NCBI RefSeq assembly: GCF_900167045.1
Contig: NZ_FUXJ01000010.1
Location: forward strand, 88,188-152,187
Origin: Legionella maceachernii
Lineage (GTDB): Bacteria; Pseudomonadota; Gammaproteobacteria; Legionellales; Legionellaceae
DNA: 64,000 bases
Direction of reading: 5' to 3'
The position numbers and the translations under genes were made by a program. Of the stretch, positions 1 to 8,132 are shown in pieces. Position 1 is the first letter of the stretch; every line of letters begins with the position of its first letter. The notes beneath the pieces are model-generated. The model saw only the letters and a program-made list of their open reading frames with translations. It was not told the DNA's origin and ran no database searches.

Positions 1-2
1 CA

Positions 3-695
3 AATAAAAAATGCAAATCGATAAAACTATGTAATAATCACCTGTACTTACAAAAGGAAAATTTAAAATCTCTTTTTAATATTTTTTCCGACTCAGTGGA
101 GTCATTCGATTTAAGCTATAACGATTTTGGCCGTCAAAACGATGGTGAGGAGCTATTAGCCCATCTTTTTTCTGGATTAAAGCCTTCTGTCAGAAAGTTA
201 AAGCTTAGTGGCAACTTTATTGAGTGCTGGCCCAGAGAAAGATTAAAAATTTTACATAGATTGCCGCCTACTATTACAACCCTTGATTTCAGTGGAAGCC
301 CCGCATTCTATACCCTAGATATTGAACAATTGTGCTCTTTTTTATCATCAATTCCCAAAACAGTGAGACGAATAAAATTGCAATACAATAGCCTCTTTGA
401 AGAGAAAACAATCGATGAACGGGTCAAATTATTTAAGGCCTTAACGCCATGGTGTAATTTGCTTGATTTACACGGTGATCAAGAAGATGATATTGCTAGT
501 GCATGTGTACCAATGAGACAACTGGCCCAATTATATCAACTTCCGCGGGAACTCGAAGATCGTATTTTATCTTATCTATTTAAAACAAAAAAAACAAGCG
601 AAGCAACGAGCCTCATCAATGCCAAATTCAACACAATGACCAATTTCAATTCTCTTGAGGAGCAAGTAAGTCTTTTTAGCCTGGGGCCAAATTAA
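3..695 (+). CDS. Leucine-rich-repeat protein with F-box-like C-terminus, 5' end outside the window
   Basis: The frame is open to the left edge with no stop from base 3 on, so the gene starts outside the window; the internal GTG at 96 is not its true start. Leucine-rich repeats recur with a period of about 29 residues: SFDLSYNDF, KLKLSGNFI, TLDFSGSPA and RIKLQYNSL, and the part before base 96 carries another (SIKLCNNHL). Near the C-terminus (bases ~537-645) the segment QLPRELEDRILSYL fits the F-box pattern LPxELxxxILxYL. LRR and F-box-like proteins are common among Legionella Dot/Icm effectors and bind host proteins or the host SCF ubiquitin ligase. The LRR call is strong. The F-box and effector roles are inference. 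It could simply be an LRR protein with an amphipathic helix at the end. Confidence 0.7.
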   Translation, partial: NKKCKSIKLCNNHLYLQKENLKSLFNIFSDSVESFDLSYNDFGRQNDGEELLAHLFSGLKPSVRKLKLSGNFIECWPRERLKILHRLPPTITTLDFSGSPAFYTLDIEQLCSFLSSIPKTVRRIKLQYNSLFEEKTIDERVKLFKALTPWCNLLDLHGDQEDDIASACVPMRQLAQLYQLPRELEDRILSYLFKTKKTSEATSLINAKFNTMTNFNSLEEQVSLFSLGPN

Positions 696-1018
696 AAAGA
701 GGTTGGACTACGGGAGCTTTGAACAGAAATTGACGTTTGATACGTCCACCACTTTCTAAAATTGCTTGCTTGCCATACTTGCGAGAGTTACCATCTTGCC
801 CAATATAATGCTAAAAAGTTTGTCTTGAAATATTAACGCTTCCCCTTATTTCAATGCATTGCCTAAAGTCATAAAAGAGCAATTAAGACCGCTTAAAAGA
901 AATGGTAATTGTTATGTTAGGTGGGTTATCAGTCAACGCATTATTTACAACAATACAATATCCTGAATTTGAAATACTATTATAAGATTCTCTTTTCTTT
1001 TTATCCGAATTTTGTACC
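696..1018. other. Gene-poor gap with a possible coding remnant
   Basis: No complete gene is visible. On the minus strand 676-810 is an open 44-codon stretch, with a stop codon just before it and no start. It encodes YIGQDGNSRKYGKQA followed by a Lys/Arg-rich segment and ends inside the 3' end of the LRR gene. The amino-acid mix looks protein-like rather than random, so it may be the tail of a decayed gene, but I do not recognise the family. The rest of the gap is AT-rich and shows no clear promoter or terminator. Confidence 0.25.
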
Positions 1019-2263
1019 TTAAGCTGGATAGTTATTTCTTAACCTATAATTCTTTGGTTCCTCATTAAGCGATTCTGTAGTATGGTTAGAAAAAAAAGAA
1101 TTCTTTTTTAATGCTCTGATTTTTAGAAGATCCGAGGTAAAGTTTTGCACATATTTTGTCGAGAAATTCATATCAGGCACAAGAACTGTCTCATGGGCAT
1201 TTGGATTAAAAGGAATACTAACAATACCTGCATTTTTTTGATTAGGAATGTCAAAAAACAAACGTAGCTTTTGAGGCATTAAATCTTTTACATAAACATC
1301 ATGAGCATCAACTATTACTGCATTGCCCCAGGTTTTATAATCGCTAGGATTACTATTTAAACGACGTCCAATAACTGAAACCACATGATTACACGAAGCA
1401 AAAGATGAATAGTTATTTTGAATTCTAAATAGTTCAATGGAGAGATTGTGAGTTGATAACTCTTCAATGTTTAGATACAGCAAATGATAAAGATTAACAC
1501 AAGCATATTCAAAACAACTACCAATCTGTCGTTGAAAAATATGTTTTATGATAATGTTTAAATGATTATAAGTCCTTTCGTCTTTACTTAATTGGCCAAC
1601 CTTCTCTTCGAACATCTCATCATTAATAGGCTCTAGTTCCTCGAGATCAATTTGATATTTTTCTTGCTCAGATTCCTCCTCTTCATTCTCAATTTCATCA
1701 TTATATTCATCACGCATGGCAAAAAAATCATTACACTTTTTTTTGTATGCTTCTAGGTCTAATTCATTACTTTCCGAACTTATGAGACAGCATTTAATCA
1801 TATTTTGGGATAGGGAGTAGGCCATATAGCCATATTGTAATAATTTCAAAAGAAGAGGATTTTTTTCTATAAAATGTGTGTTATCTGCTCTAATTTGCTC
1901 AAACGTACGTGAGGGTTTTAAAGGAGTAAATGATTTATCGATCATAATTTCATCAATTAAACGACAAATTTCGTTTTTTTGAGGCCCATTAGAATTTGCT
2001 GCAATATCCAAGGGCAATCTATTATCAGAATTGTACAGCTTACTTAATAAATTGGCTTCATTACCCAACCATTTTATCGTCGCTTCCAATTCGTCAAGAG
2101 TAGCCAAGCTCGCAGCAATATGCAAAAGGTTGTCGCCCAGAATAAAACGTTGTATTGCTTTTCCTTCTCTTTCTCCTTTATAAAGGTCTCTCATGAATTC
2201 AAAGTGATTAGGCATGTTTTTAAGTCCACTAAGCAAATTAAAGTTGTGTGGTAAAGATGACAC
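1019..2263 (-). CDS. Ankyrin-repeat protein with cysteine-protease-like domain (putative effector)
   Basis: A 414-residue protein with two recognisable parts. Residues ~44-103 look like two ankyrin repeats (DNLLHIAASLATLDEL, then NRLPLDIAANS). After an acidic stretch (~188-222) comes a segment with possible catalytic residues in papain-like order: Cys250 in GSCFEYA, His293 in CNHVVSVIGR and Asp319 in AVIVDAHD. This pattern (GxCxExA, then H with VIGR, then VxD) resembles C58-type and transglutaminase-like cysteine proteases used as bacterial effectors. There is no signal peptide. The tail contains a glutamate pair (LNEEP), as in many Dot/Icm substrates. The start at 2263 is GTG with no good ribosome site; an in-frame ATG at 2215 is an alternative. 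It stands alone between gene-poor gaps. The ankyrin call is fairly safe; protease activity and secretion are inference. Confidence 0.6.
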   Translation of the reverse strand: MSSLPHNFNLLSGLKNMPNHFEFMRDLYKGEREGKAIQRFILGDNLLHIAASLATLDELEATIKWLGNEANLLSKLYNSDNRLPLDIAANSNGPQKNEICRLIDEIMIDKSFTPLKPSRTFEQIRADNTHFIEKNPLLLKLLQYGYMAYSLSQNMIKCCLISSESNELDLEAYKKKCNDFFAMRDEYNDEIENEEEESEQEKYQIDLEELEPINDEMFEEKVGQLSKDERTYNHLNIIIKHIFQRQIGSCFEYACVNLYHLLYLNIEELSTHNLSIELFRIQNNYSSFASCNHVVSVIGRRLNSNPSDYKTWGNAVIVDAHDVYVKDLMPQKLRLFFDIPNQKNAGIVSIPFNPNAHETVLVPDMNFSTKYVQNFTSDLLKIRALKKNSFFSNHTTESLNEEPKNYRLRNNYPA

Positions 2264-2720
2264 ACATTGTCAAACTTAGAATTACTGAAAGTGTAGGAAA
2301 AAAAGATTAGCAAAAAATTAGCTACGGAAAAATTAAGTGAATACCCTTTATGCTTATTTAGCATGCTGAGTTTTAAATGAGCATATACCAGTACATTTTA
2401 CTTCAAACGCCTATAGTCAAGGCCTTAATAAAATGAATACTGCCTTTATTGAACTAAATACAGATATATTGTTATTGAAGATAACACAAAACTGAAGCAT
2501 CAACGTCACCTTAAAACCCTGCATCAAAAGAACAATATAAGAGAGAAAAGATTGCCTGCTGAATCAAAGCTCGATGGGTTAGCGTTATTTATCCAAAAAA
2601 TTAGCCACTTCTTAAGAACGAGTCTATAGAACGTGCAAAATTCAGATGCGCTATGGGATATGCTGGCACAGATAACCTATTGATAAAAAATGTTTAATTA
2701 AGGTTAACACCCTTTATTAG
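2264..2720. other. Gene-poor gap with possible remnant
   Basis: No intact gene. On the plus strand 2453-2629 is open for 58 codons between two stops without an ATG. It contains HQRHLKTLHQKNN and LPAESKLDGLALFIQKI, which look like real protein. A short ATG frame at 2433 (MNTAFIELNTDILLL) overlaps it in another frame, as expected if one gene has been frameshifted. The family is unknown. Nothing else is visible in the gap. Confidence 0.25.
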
Positions 2721-4229
2721 CTATTTAATTTTATATCCATAGCTTTCCCAATTGCTAAGAATTTTATTCTTTATTTCTTCAGGCCAGGATCTCTCAAAGG
2801 TTGCAGGTATGGGAATTTCCTGACGTGTCCATTCTTCAGGACGCAAGCAATTATAGATAATTTTATCGGATTTTAAGCTAGCTTTTTCACGACTCGTTAG
2901 AAAACCTAAAAGAGGCATAGGTAAAGGTTCATTTTCTGAAATTAGATGATCTTTAGGGCGACAACGAGTAGCAAACGCCCAACATACTTGATTAATATCA
3001 CTTGGATCAATGTCGTCAGCCACTAAGATTATTTTGGCAATAAAAATAGCCGGTTTAATATTGAAACACACTTCCTTTACTTTTGTGATCAGTGCGTCAA
3101 CAAAATAATGGCCAGCATTTTTTTGGCTCCAAATATAGTCTCTACTTACGGTAATAACTAGCCAATGCACCGCAGTTTCAAATGGGATAAAACAACTTGT
3201 TACAGGAAAATTGGCTGCTCGTAAATCAGCCAAAATCTTAGCAGACATACCCAGTGCCCAACAAGTATGGTTCTCTTCGATAGGATAACCAGCAGCCACA
3301 ACAGGTAAAATAGGAGAATTACGATAAGTGATTGCACTTATGTGCATAACGGGCTTAGTATTTTCACTTGCTGTGCATAAATTACCCGAAAACTCACCCA
3401 TAGGACCTTCACTGACTAATTCGTCATAACTCATTGTTCCTTCAACGACTATTTCAGCATTAGCAGGAACAAAGAGCTCTACTGTTTCACATTTAACCAG
3501 CTCTAACGGTTGTCCTATAATGCCGCCAATCACATCTACTTCATTCACTCCTTCCGGAATCGCCAAGCCTGAAATAAAAGGGATAATGGGCGCACCACCT
3601 TGGAAAATAGCAAATGGCATGGGTTGCTTTTTCTCTTTCCACATAGAATAAATTATATCGGTATGTTGTTTAGGAACCACCCCAGATATTAAACACTTAT
3701 CATTAAGTAGCATGAAACGTGACAAACCCCAGTTTGTCCAACTTCCATCGGGAGTTTTAACTACAATAGTACCCCAGGTATTAAAATAGCGCCCGCCGTC
3801 CCCATCATGAATATAGGGAACAGGGAAACGTTCCAAATTAACGTCATTGTCTTTTAAAATATTTTCTTTACAAAAGCCAGTTTGAACTATGGTAGGTTTA
3901 ATAGGTTTAACTGTATATGCATTAATAAGCACATTTAAAATCTCATTGACATTTGCTGTAGGAGGCAGCCCTAATGAGATTGCTACTCGGGATAAAAACA
4001 ACTTAGGTTGCCTACTTGCCCCAGCAGGGGCACCCAGAACACGAAACCCTTTTTCAATGCCTTTAATAGTATTAAATAAAGGAGCCGGCGCACGCAAATC
4101 ATAAGACCGCCGGATAATACCACCAATTTCAAGATTCCAATCGACGGTTTGCTCTATTTCCTGGATCTCACCAATTTCTTTTAATGCTTCAATATAGGCT
4201 CTTAAATCCGTTAAATGCTTTGTAACCAT
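2721..4229 (-). CDS. UbiD-family prenylated-FMN-dependent decarboxylase (Fdc1/phenolic-acid type)
   Basis: A 502-residue UbiD-family (de)carboxylase, likely cytosolic, which would use prenylated FMN made by a UbiX protein. The R-E-E residues of the family are visible: Arg171 in NWGLSRF, and Glu274 and Glu279 in EGPMGEF, with the usual five-residue spacing. The C-terminal segment (LRPEEW, then SWPEEIKNKI and a final WESYGYKIK) resembles the Fdc1/phenolic-acid decarboxylase branch more than E. coli UbiD. I chose the ATG at 4229 because AGGA lies 7 bases before it; the longer frame from 4295 adds a hydrophobic stretch without a ribosome site. It is transcribed away from a second ubiD-like gene and a ubiX-like gene at 4692-7131. 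The substrate is unknown. Family call very sure. Confidence 0.93.
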   Translation of the reverse strand: MVTKHLTDLRAYIEALKEIGEIQEIEQTVDWNLEIGGIIRRSYDLRAPAPLFNTIKGIEKGFRVLGAPAGASRQPKLFLSRVAISLGLPPTANVNEILNVLINAYTVKPIKPTIVQTGFCKENILKDNDVNLERFPVPYIHDGDGGRYFNTWGTIVVKTPDGSWTNWGLSRFMLLNDKCLISGVVPKQHTDIIYSMWKEKKQPMPFAIFQGGAPIIPFISGLAIPEGVNEVDVIGGIIGQPLELVKCETVELFVPANAEIVVEGTMSYDELVSEGPMGEFSGNLCTASENTKPVMHISAITYRNSPILPVVAAGYPIEENHTCWALGMSAKILADLRAANFPVTSCFIPFETAVHWLVITVSRDYIWSQKNAGHYFVDALITKVKEVCFNIKPAIFIAKIILVADDIDPSDINQVCWAFATRCRPKDHLISENEPLPMPLLGFLTSREKASLKSDKIIYNCLRPEEWTRQEIPIPATFERSWPEEIKNKILSNWESYGYKIK

Positions 4230-4691
4230 AATTTTCCTGATCTTAACAGTAGCTCTTTGAAAGAGCTTACTGCATGTAAAAAGAAAAATCAGCATTTACT
4301 GGAATAATAGCCATTCGCATGAAATTTAGTAGAACCACTCATTCTTGAAAAGTATTAGCCCATAACTTGCAGAACACTATAGATAGCTTTGCCCCTTTCC
4401 GAGTCGGCATAGCACCTTATGGCAATTGTAACTCCAAAGATTAAATCCCTGTTAATGTTTAGCAGTGACCGTTTTTTTGTTTATCTTTGATTTATCTATT
4501 GCATGCAGATAAAACCTAACGGTGCATAGGTTATACCTTACCAAATCCTGAGTTGGATTTTCTGAATTTTTATCACATTGCTGGTTATTTCCTGTATCGC
4601 TGGCAATATTTATTATTATAGGTATTGGAGTAGTCCTAGCTAAGAATTACTGCTATGCTGCTAATTACCACCAATAAGAGGGTGCATATAC
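4230..4691. promoter_or_regulatory. Divergent intergenic region of the ubiD/ubiX cluster
   Basis: This 460-base gap separates the leftward ubiD-like gene from the rightward small gene and must hold both promoters. A 6-base inverted repeat with an 8-base spacer (AACCTA at 4513-4518, TAGGTT at 4527-4532) is a possible operator. I see no convincing -35/-10 pair, riboswitch or gene. No regulator gene lies next to the cluster. Confidence 0.3.
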
Positions 4692-4982
4692 ATGGATGAT
4701 ACTTTAAGGGATTTAGCCGATAAAATACATAAAATAAAAAAACGCGCTGAAAAAAATAGTGAATTTTTAACATCTTTGCTCGCTAATCCGGAAAAAATAT
4801 TAAGTGAACGAGGTGTTGCTATGGACAACATTGAAAAAGTGAGTGCCGAATATCACAAGGGTTATAATGTCGTTATATTAATCACTTTCAAAGCAACGCC
4901 TCCCCCCTCTCCAGCACCAACAAAACCGAACGATGAGCAAAACAAACAGAACTATGATTTTTTAGACTGTCATAATTTTTAA
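4692..4982 (+). CDS. Small NHLP/nitrile-hydratase-leader-like protein
   Basis: A 96-residue protein with no signal peptide. After an N-terminal basic helix (DLADKIHKIKKRAEK), residues 24-42 read EFLTSLLANPEKILSERGV. This fits the NHLP leader and nitrile-hydratase-alpha pattern (F..LLa.P...L.e.G). A short beta-like stretch (YNVVILITF, 58-66), a proline-rich linker (PPPSPAP, ~70-76) and an acidic/amide tail with one Cys (Cys93, DFLDCHNF) follow. Known NHLP proteins are leader parts of RiPP precursors or stand-alone folds. No RiPP-modifying enzyme such as LanM or YcaO is seen nearby, and the tail is not a typical core peptide. Its stop TAA overlaps the AAGGA ribosome site of the ubiD-like gene 9 bases downstream, so the two are almost certainly co-translated. 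Function unknown; a partner or substrate carrier for the decarboxylase is one possibility. Confidence 0.75.
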   Translation: MDDTLRDLADKIHKIKKRAEKNSEFLTSLLANPEKILSERGVAMDNIEKVSAEYHKGYNVVILITFKATPPPSPAPTKPNDEQNKQNYDFLDCHNF

Positions 4983-4991
4983 GGAATCACA

Positions 4992-6374
4992 ATGAAGGAT
5001 CTTCGTGATTGGTTGCATTATTTAGATGATAACGACTTACTTAGTATTATTCGCGATGACGTGGATTTAAAGCATGACTTAATGCACATTGCGAATAAAT
5101 TTGAGGGTAAAAAAGCGTGTTTTTTTCCTAAGCTTTGTGGCCACACCGTCCCTGTTGTCACGGGGATTTTACAACAACGAAGTTGGATTGCAGCAGCATT
5201 AGGGATTCATCCAGGAAAGTTATTATCGCGCTTTCAACATGCGGTAAGTCATCCTATAGCATGGAAAGAAGTGCCACAGGATAAGGCACCCGTCCATGAA
5301 GTTGTTATTAAAAAAGACATTGATATCAAAAAAATATTACCAATTGTCACCCATCATGAAAAAGATGCGGCTGCCTTTATTACATCTGGATGCGTGAACG
5401 CTAAAAATCTAGTCACCAAAAAGCAGAATTTCGATATTCACCGTATGCAAGTTCAAGCGCCCGATAAATTAAGTATACTCATTTTACCACAAGATTTATT
5501 CGCTTATTTTAGTTATGCAGAGGAGCAGAATATACCCCTGCCAGTTACCATTACCATTGGCCATGATCCAATTGTACAACTTGCCTCACAAGCTATGGCA
5601 CCACTTGACTTATGTGAACTTGAAATCGCAGGTGCATTAAGGGGTAAACCACTGCCAGTAGTGAAATCGTATACTAACGATATCATGATTCCAGCAACAG
5701 CTGAATTTTCTATCGAAGGACACATTTTGCCCAATGTACGATGCTTAGAAGGGCCTTTTGGCGAATTTCCTAAATATTATACTGGCTATAGTATGCTACC
5801 CATTGTACAAATTGATTGTATTACTCATCGCAAGTCACCAATCTATCAGACCAATAACCCTGCAGGTGCTGAAAATATCGTTTTAGGTGGCGTTCCACGC
5901 GAAGCGAGTATTTTGGAACGCATGCGATATAACTTTCCAAATGTCACTGATCTACGTCTAACTCCAGGTGGACAAGGCCGCTACCACTTAGTAATTAAAA
6001 TGAAAAAAGATCAGTATGGCCAAGCAAAAAATGTTATCGCTTGCGCTTTTGGTATGCACTACGATATCAAATTAGTTATTGTCGTAGATGAGGATATTGA
6101 TATTGATTCGCCCGATCAAATTGAATGGGCAGTTGCAACTCGTTTCCAAGCTGATCGGGATTTGGTGGTAATTAACCGTGCCTTAGGGTCAAAACTTGAC
6201 CCTTCAGCTGAAATACGTGGTCTATCCTCTAAAATGGGGTTAGATGCAACCGCCTATCTTGGTGATAAAGATCGTTTTTTTGTATCTAAAACATTAGGAG
6301 AAAACATTATTGATATCAGAAAGGTGTTACATCCTGATAGCCATTTATTTAAAGAAACATATAAGAAAACTTAG
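4992..6374 (+). CDS. UbiD-family decarboxylase, second paralog
   Basis: A 460-residue UbiD-family decarboxylase, clearly different in sequence from the one at 2721-4229. The prFMN-site residues are present: Arg151 in FDIHRMQ, and Glu253 and Glu258 in EGPFGEF. The segment GLSSKMGLDAT near the end is typical of UbiD proper. The protein begins MKDLRDWLHYLDDNDLL, like the family's N-terminal domain. The ribosome site AAGGA is 6 bases before the ATG. It lies between the small NHLP-like gene (9-base gap) and a ubiX-like gene (130-base gap), so these three probably form an operon. It could be the ubiquinone-pathway UbiD or a decarboxylase for another aromatic or unsaturated acid. The sequence alone does not decide, and having two UbiDs beside one UbiX suggests a dedicated pathway. 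Confidence 0.92.
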   Translation: MKDLRDWLHYLDDNDLLSIIRDDVDLKHDLMHIANKFEGKKACFFPKLCGHTVPVVTGILQQRSWIAAALGIHPGKLLSRFQHAVSHPIAWKEVPQDKAPVHEVVIKKDIDIKKILPIVTHHEKDAAAFITSGCVNAKNLVTKKQNFDIHRMQVQAPDKLSILILPQDLFAYFSYAEEQNIPLPVTITIGHDPIVQLASQAMAPLDLCELEIAGALRGKPLPVVKSYTNDIMIPATAEFSIEGHILPNVRCLEGPFGEFPKYYTGYSMLPIVQIDCITHRKSPIYQTNNPAGAENIVLGGVPREASILERMRYNFPNVTDLRLTPGGQGRYHLVIKMKKDQYGQAKNVIACAFGMHYDIKLVIVVDEDIDIDSPDQIEWAVATRFQADRDLVVINRALGSKLDPSAEIRGLSSKMGLDATAYLGDKDRFFVSKTLGENIIDIRKVLHPDSHLFKETYKKT

Positions 6375-6504
6375 CATAGAAGTTCACTACCAGAACAAGG
6401 ATTGTGAAAGAAAACTTACAACCCTATTTGAGCAGAGAACACTTAATTTATCGCAGGATTACCCGTTTTAAACTATTAATTACCTTGACTTTGGAAACCG
6501 CAAA

Positions 6505-7131
6505 ATGATGCAAGAAAAGACGAGAAAAAAAAAATTAATTATCGGTATAAGCGGTGCTTCGGGCATCATCTATGGTATTCGCTTGCTTGAGATGCTCAGT
6601 AAATTTGCTACCCTAGAAACCCACTTAGTAGTCTCACAGGCAGCGCAACTAACCCGTCATTATGAAACCACATTAACCAAAGAAGCCTTATACGATTTAG
6701 CTGATTATCATTACTCGATTTGCGATTTAGGAGCAAACATTGCTAGCGGTTCTTTTCGTACTGACGGTATGATTATCGCGCCTTGTTCGATGAATACTCT
6801 GGCCGAAATTGCAAATGGCATTACCCAAAACTTATTAACTCGCGCTGCCGATGTAATTTTAAAAGAACGAAAACGTCTAGTGTTACTCACTCGTGAAAGC
6901 CCTCTACACCTCATTCATCTAGAAAACATGTGCAAGGTCACTCAACTTGGCGCGATTATCGCACCTCCTGTTCCTGCTTTTTATAATCATCCAGAAACTA
7001 TAGACGATATAATTAATCATACCATAGGACGAGCACTAGATTTATTTGATATTCACCATCCAATTGTTAAACGCTGGCAAACGAGTAGCAAGGAAAATCA
7101 TGATAAAATCAGTGCAGAAACATTTGAATAA
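6505..7131 (+). CDS. ubiX: UbiX-family flavin prenyltransferase
   Basis: A 208-residue flavoprotein of the UbiX/Pad1 family. UbiX joins a dimethylallyl group to reduced FMN to give prenylated FMN, the cofactor of UbiD enzymes. Seen in order: the GISGASGIIYG flavin loop near the N-terminus, the SGSF motif, APCSMNTLAEIANG, NLLTRAADVILKERK, the RESPLHLIHLENM prenyl-phosphate-site motif, and PAFYNHP. This set is typical of UbiX rather than of the peptide-modifying EpiD branch. The C-terminus has about 20 extra polar residues. It follows the second ubiD-like gene on the same strand and would supply the cofactor to both UbiD proteins here. Whether it is the organism's only UbiX cannot be told from this window. 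Confidence 0.93.
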   Translation: MMQEKTRKKKLIIGISGASGIIYGIRLLEMLSKFATLETHLVVSQAAQLTRHYETTLTKEALYDLADYHYSICDLGANIASGSFRTDGMIIAPCSMNTLAEIANGITQNLLTRAADVILKERKRLVLLTRESPLHLIHLENMCKVTQLGAIIAPPVPAFYNHPETIDDIINHTIGRALDLFDIHHPIVKRWQTSSKENHDKISAETFE

Positions 7132-7187
7132 TATGAGAATACTTGTCCTTAGGACATAGCAACTTGTTAGGGCCCTATCTATGGATG

Positions 7188-7778
7188 CTAGCGAGATAAA
7201 CCAGGCGTCGTGGGAATGAGACGAGTTTCTCGCGGGGCTGGGGGAGGGTAACCATACCCTTTATCAGCCAATCGCTTCACTATTCGTAGATAATTTTCAC
7301 CCCATTCGCCCGGATCAAAATTAGTAACAACCACATTATAAGTTAAGTTAATAACCGATTCGAAGGCTTTGCGTTGGGCAATCATATGCCCGCCAAAAGC
7401 AACTTGTACTTCCGTTTCTTCGTCAATTCCACCGGATTTTAATCGTTCGATGAGTAAATGGATCATTTTCTCAATGGTATTAAACAGCTTACACATGGAC
7501 ATTCCACAGGTGTACATGTCCTCACCTTTGGAGGTGGTTAATTTAAATCCATGGTCATGAATATTGTACACAAACTCTTTTTCATTAGAACCAGATATCA
7601 CTTCAGGTTCAATGATAATGGGTGGAAACACTGGAGGGATAGAAGGGCTGACTACATACAACTCAAAGTTAGCCCAATGCCACCATAATTGATAAACTCG
7701 TTCAACTAATGCAACGGGATCGTCATCAATACTAACTTCTAAACGGCCTTCAGGAATTTCGTTTACAACATTTGCCAT
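7188..7778 (-). CDS. Hypothetical protein, unknown family
   Basis: A 196-residue soluble-looking protein that I do not recognise. There is no signal peptide or membrane segment. A proline-rich stretch (PSIPPVFPPIIIEPE) lies near residues 44-58, an MYTCGMSMCKLF segment with two cysteines near the middle, and a proline-rich tail (YPPPAPRE). It converges with the ubiX-like gene, 56 bases away. The ribosome site is weak (AGG, 7 bases before the ATG). Codon use matches its neighbours. It may be a Legionella-specific protein, but nothing in the sequence gives a function. Confidence 0.7.
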   Translation of the reverse strand: MANVVNEIPEGRLEVSIDDDPVALVERVYQLWWHWANFELYVVSPSIPPVFPPIIIEPEVISGSNEKEFVYNIHDHGFKLTTSKGEDMYTCGMSMCKLFNTIEKMIHLLIERLKSGGIDEETEVQVAFGGHMIAQRKAFESVINLTYNVVVTNFDPGEWGENYLRIVKRLADKGYGYPPPAPRETRLIPTTPGLSR

Positions 7779-7907
7779 ATCAATACCTACGATCAGCTTT
7801 TATACTATCTTAGCGCAAATTAAGTAGGTGAGCACGACCTTAAAGCATTAAGAAACTGTAAAATTGGTTAAATTTATCCCAACTTTGAAATTAGATAGGC
7901 ATTTATA

Positions 7908-8132
7908 TCAAAATGCTTCTAAGGTTTGGTAATAAACCGGAGGTTGCGTTTTGCATTTAAAGCAGCTGCTTTGACAATCCGATTTTTCCTGACAGCATGC
8001 AATTACCCCTTTGCGAAGCCAAAGATCCAGCATGGGCTGCAATGCTTGTAGCTCAATTTGAAACTCCCTAGCAATTTGCTGATTACTTGCCACACGATGG
8101 CGGCGCAAGTAATCACGAATTTGTAGCAGCAT
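7908..8132 (-). CDS. feoC: FeoC-like [Fe-S] winged-helix protein
   Basis: A 74-residue protein at the end of the feo operon. The N-terminal half (LLQIRDYLRRHRVASNQQIAREF, given here as one helix-turn-helix-like unit) matches the FeoC winged helix. The C-terminal half is cysteine-rich (C46, C47, C53, C57, C60), suited to an Fe-S cluster. FeoC-type proteins act with or on FeoB. The ATG at 8132 was chosen because GGAGGAG lies just before it and because the length then fits FeoC. The longer frame upstream only shadows feoB. It overlaps the last 20 bases of feoB, indicating translational coupling. Confidence 0.85.
   Translation of the reverse strand: MLLQIRDYLRRHRVASNQQIAREFQIELQALQPMLDLWLRKGVIACCQEKSDCQSSCFKCKTQPPVYYQTLEAF

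Noticed and set aside
4692..7131. RiPP biosynthesis cluster
   Set aside because: The small protein has a leader-like fold, but no lanthionine, YcaO or radical-SAM enzyme is present and the UbiX has UbiX, not EpiD, motifs. Kept only as a weak alternative.
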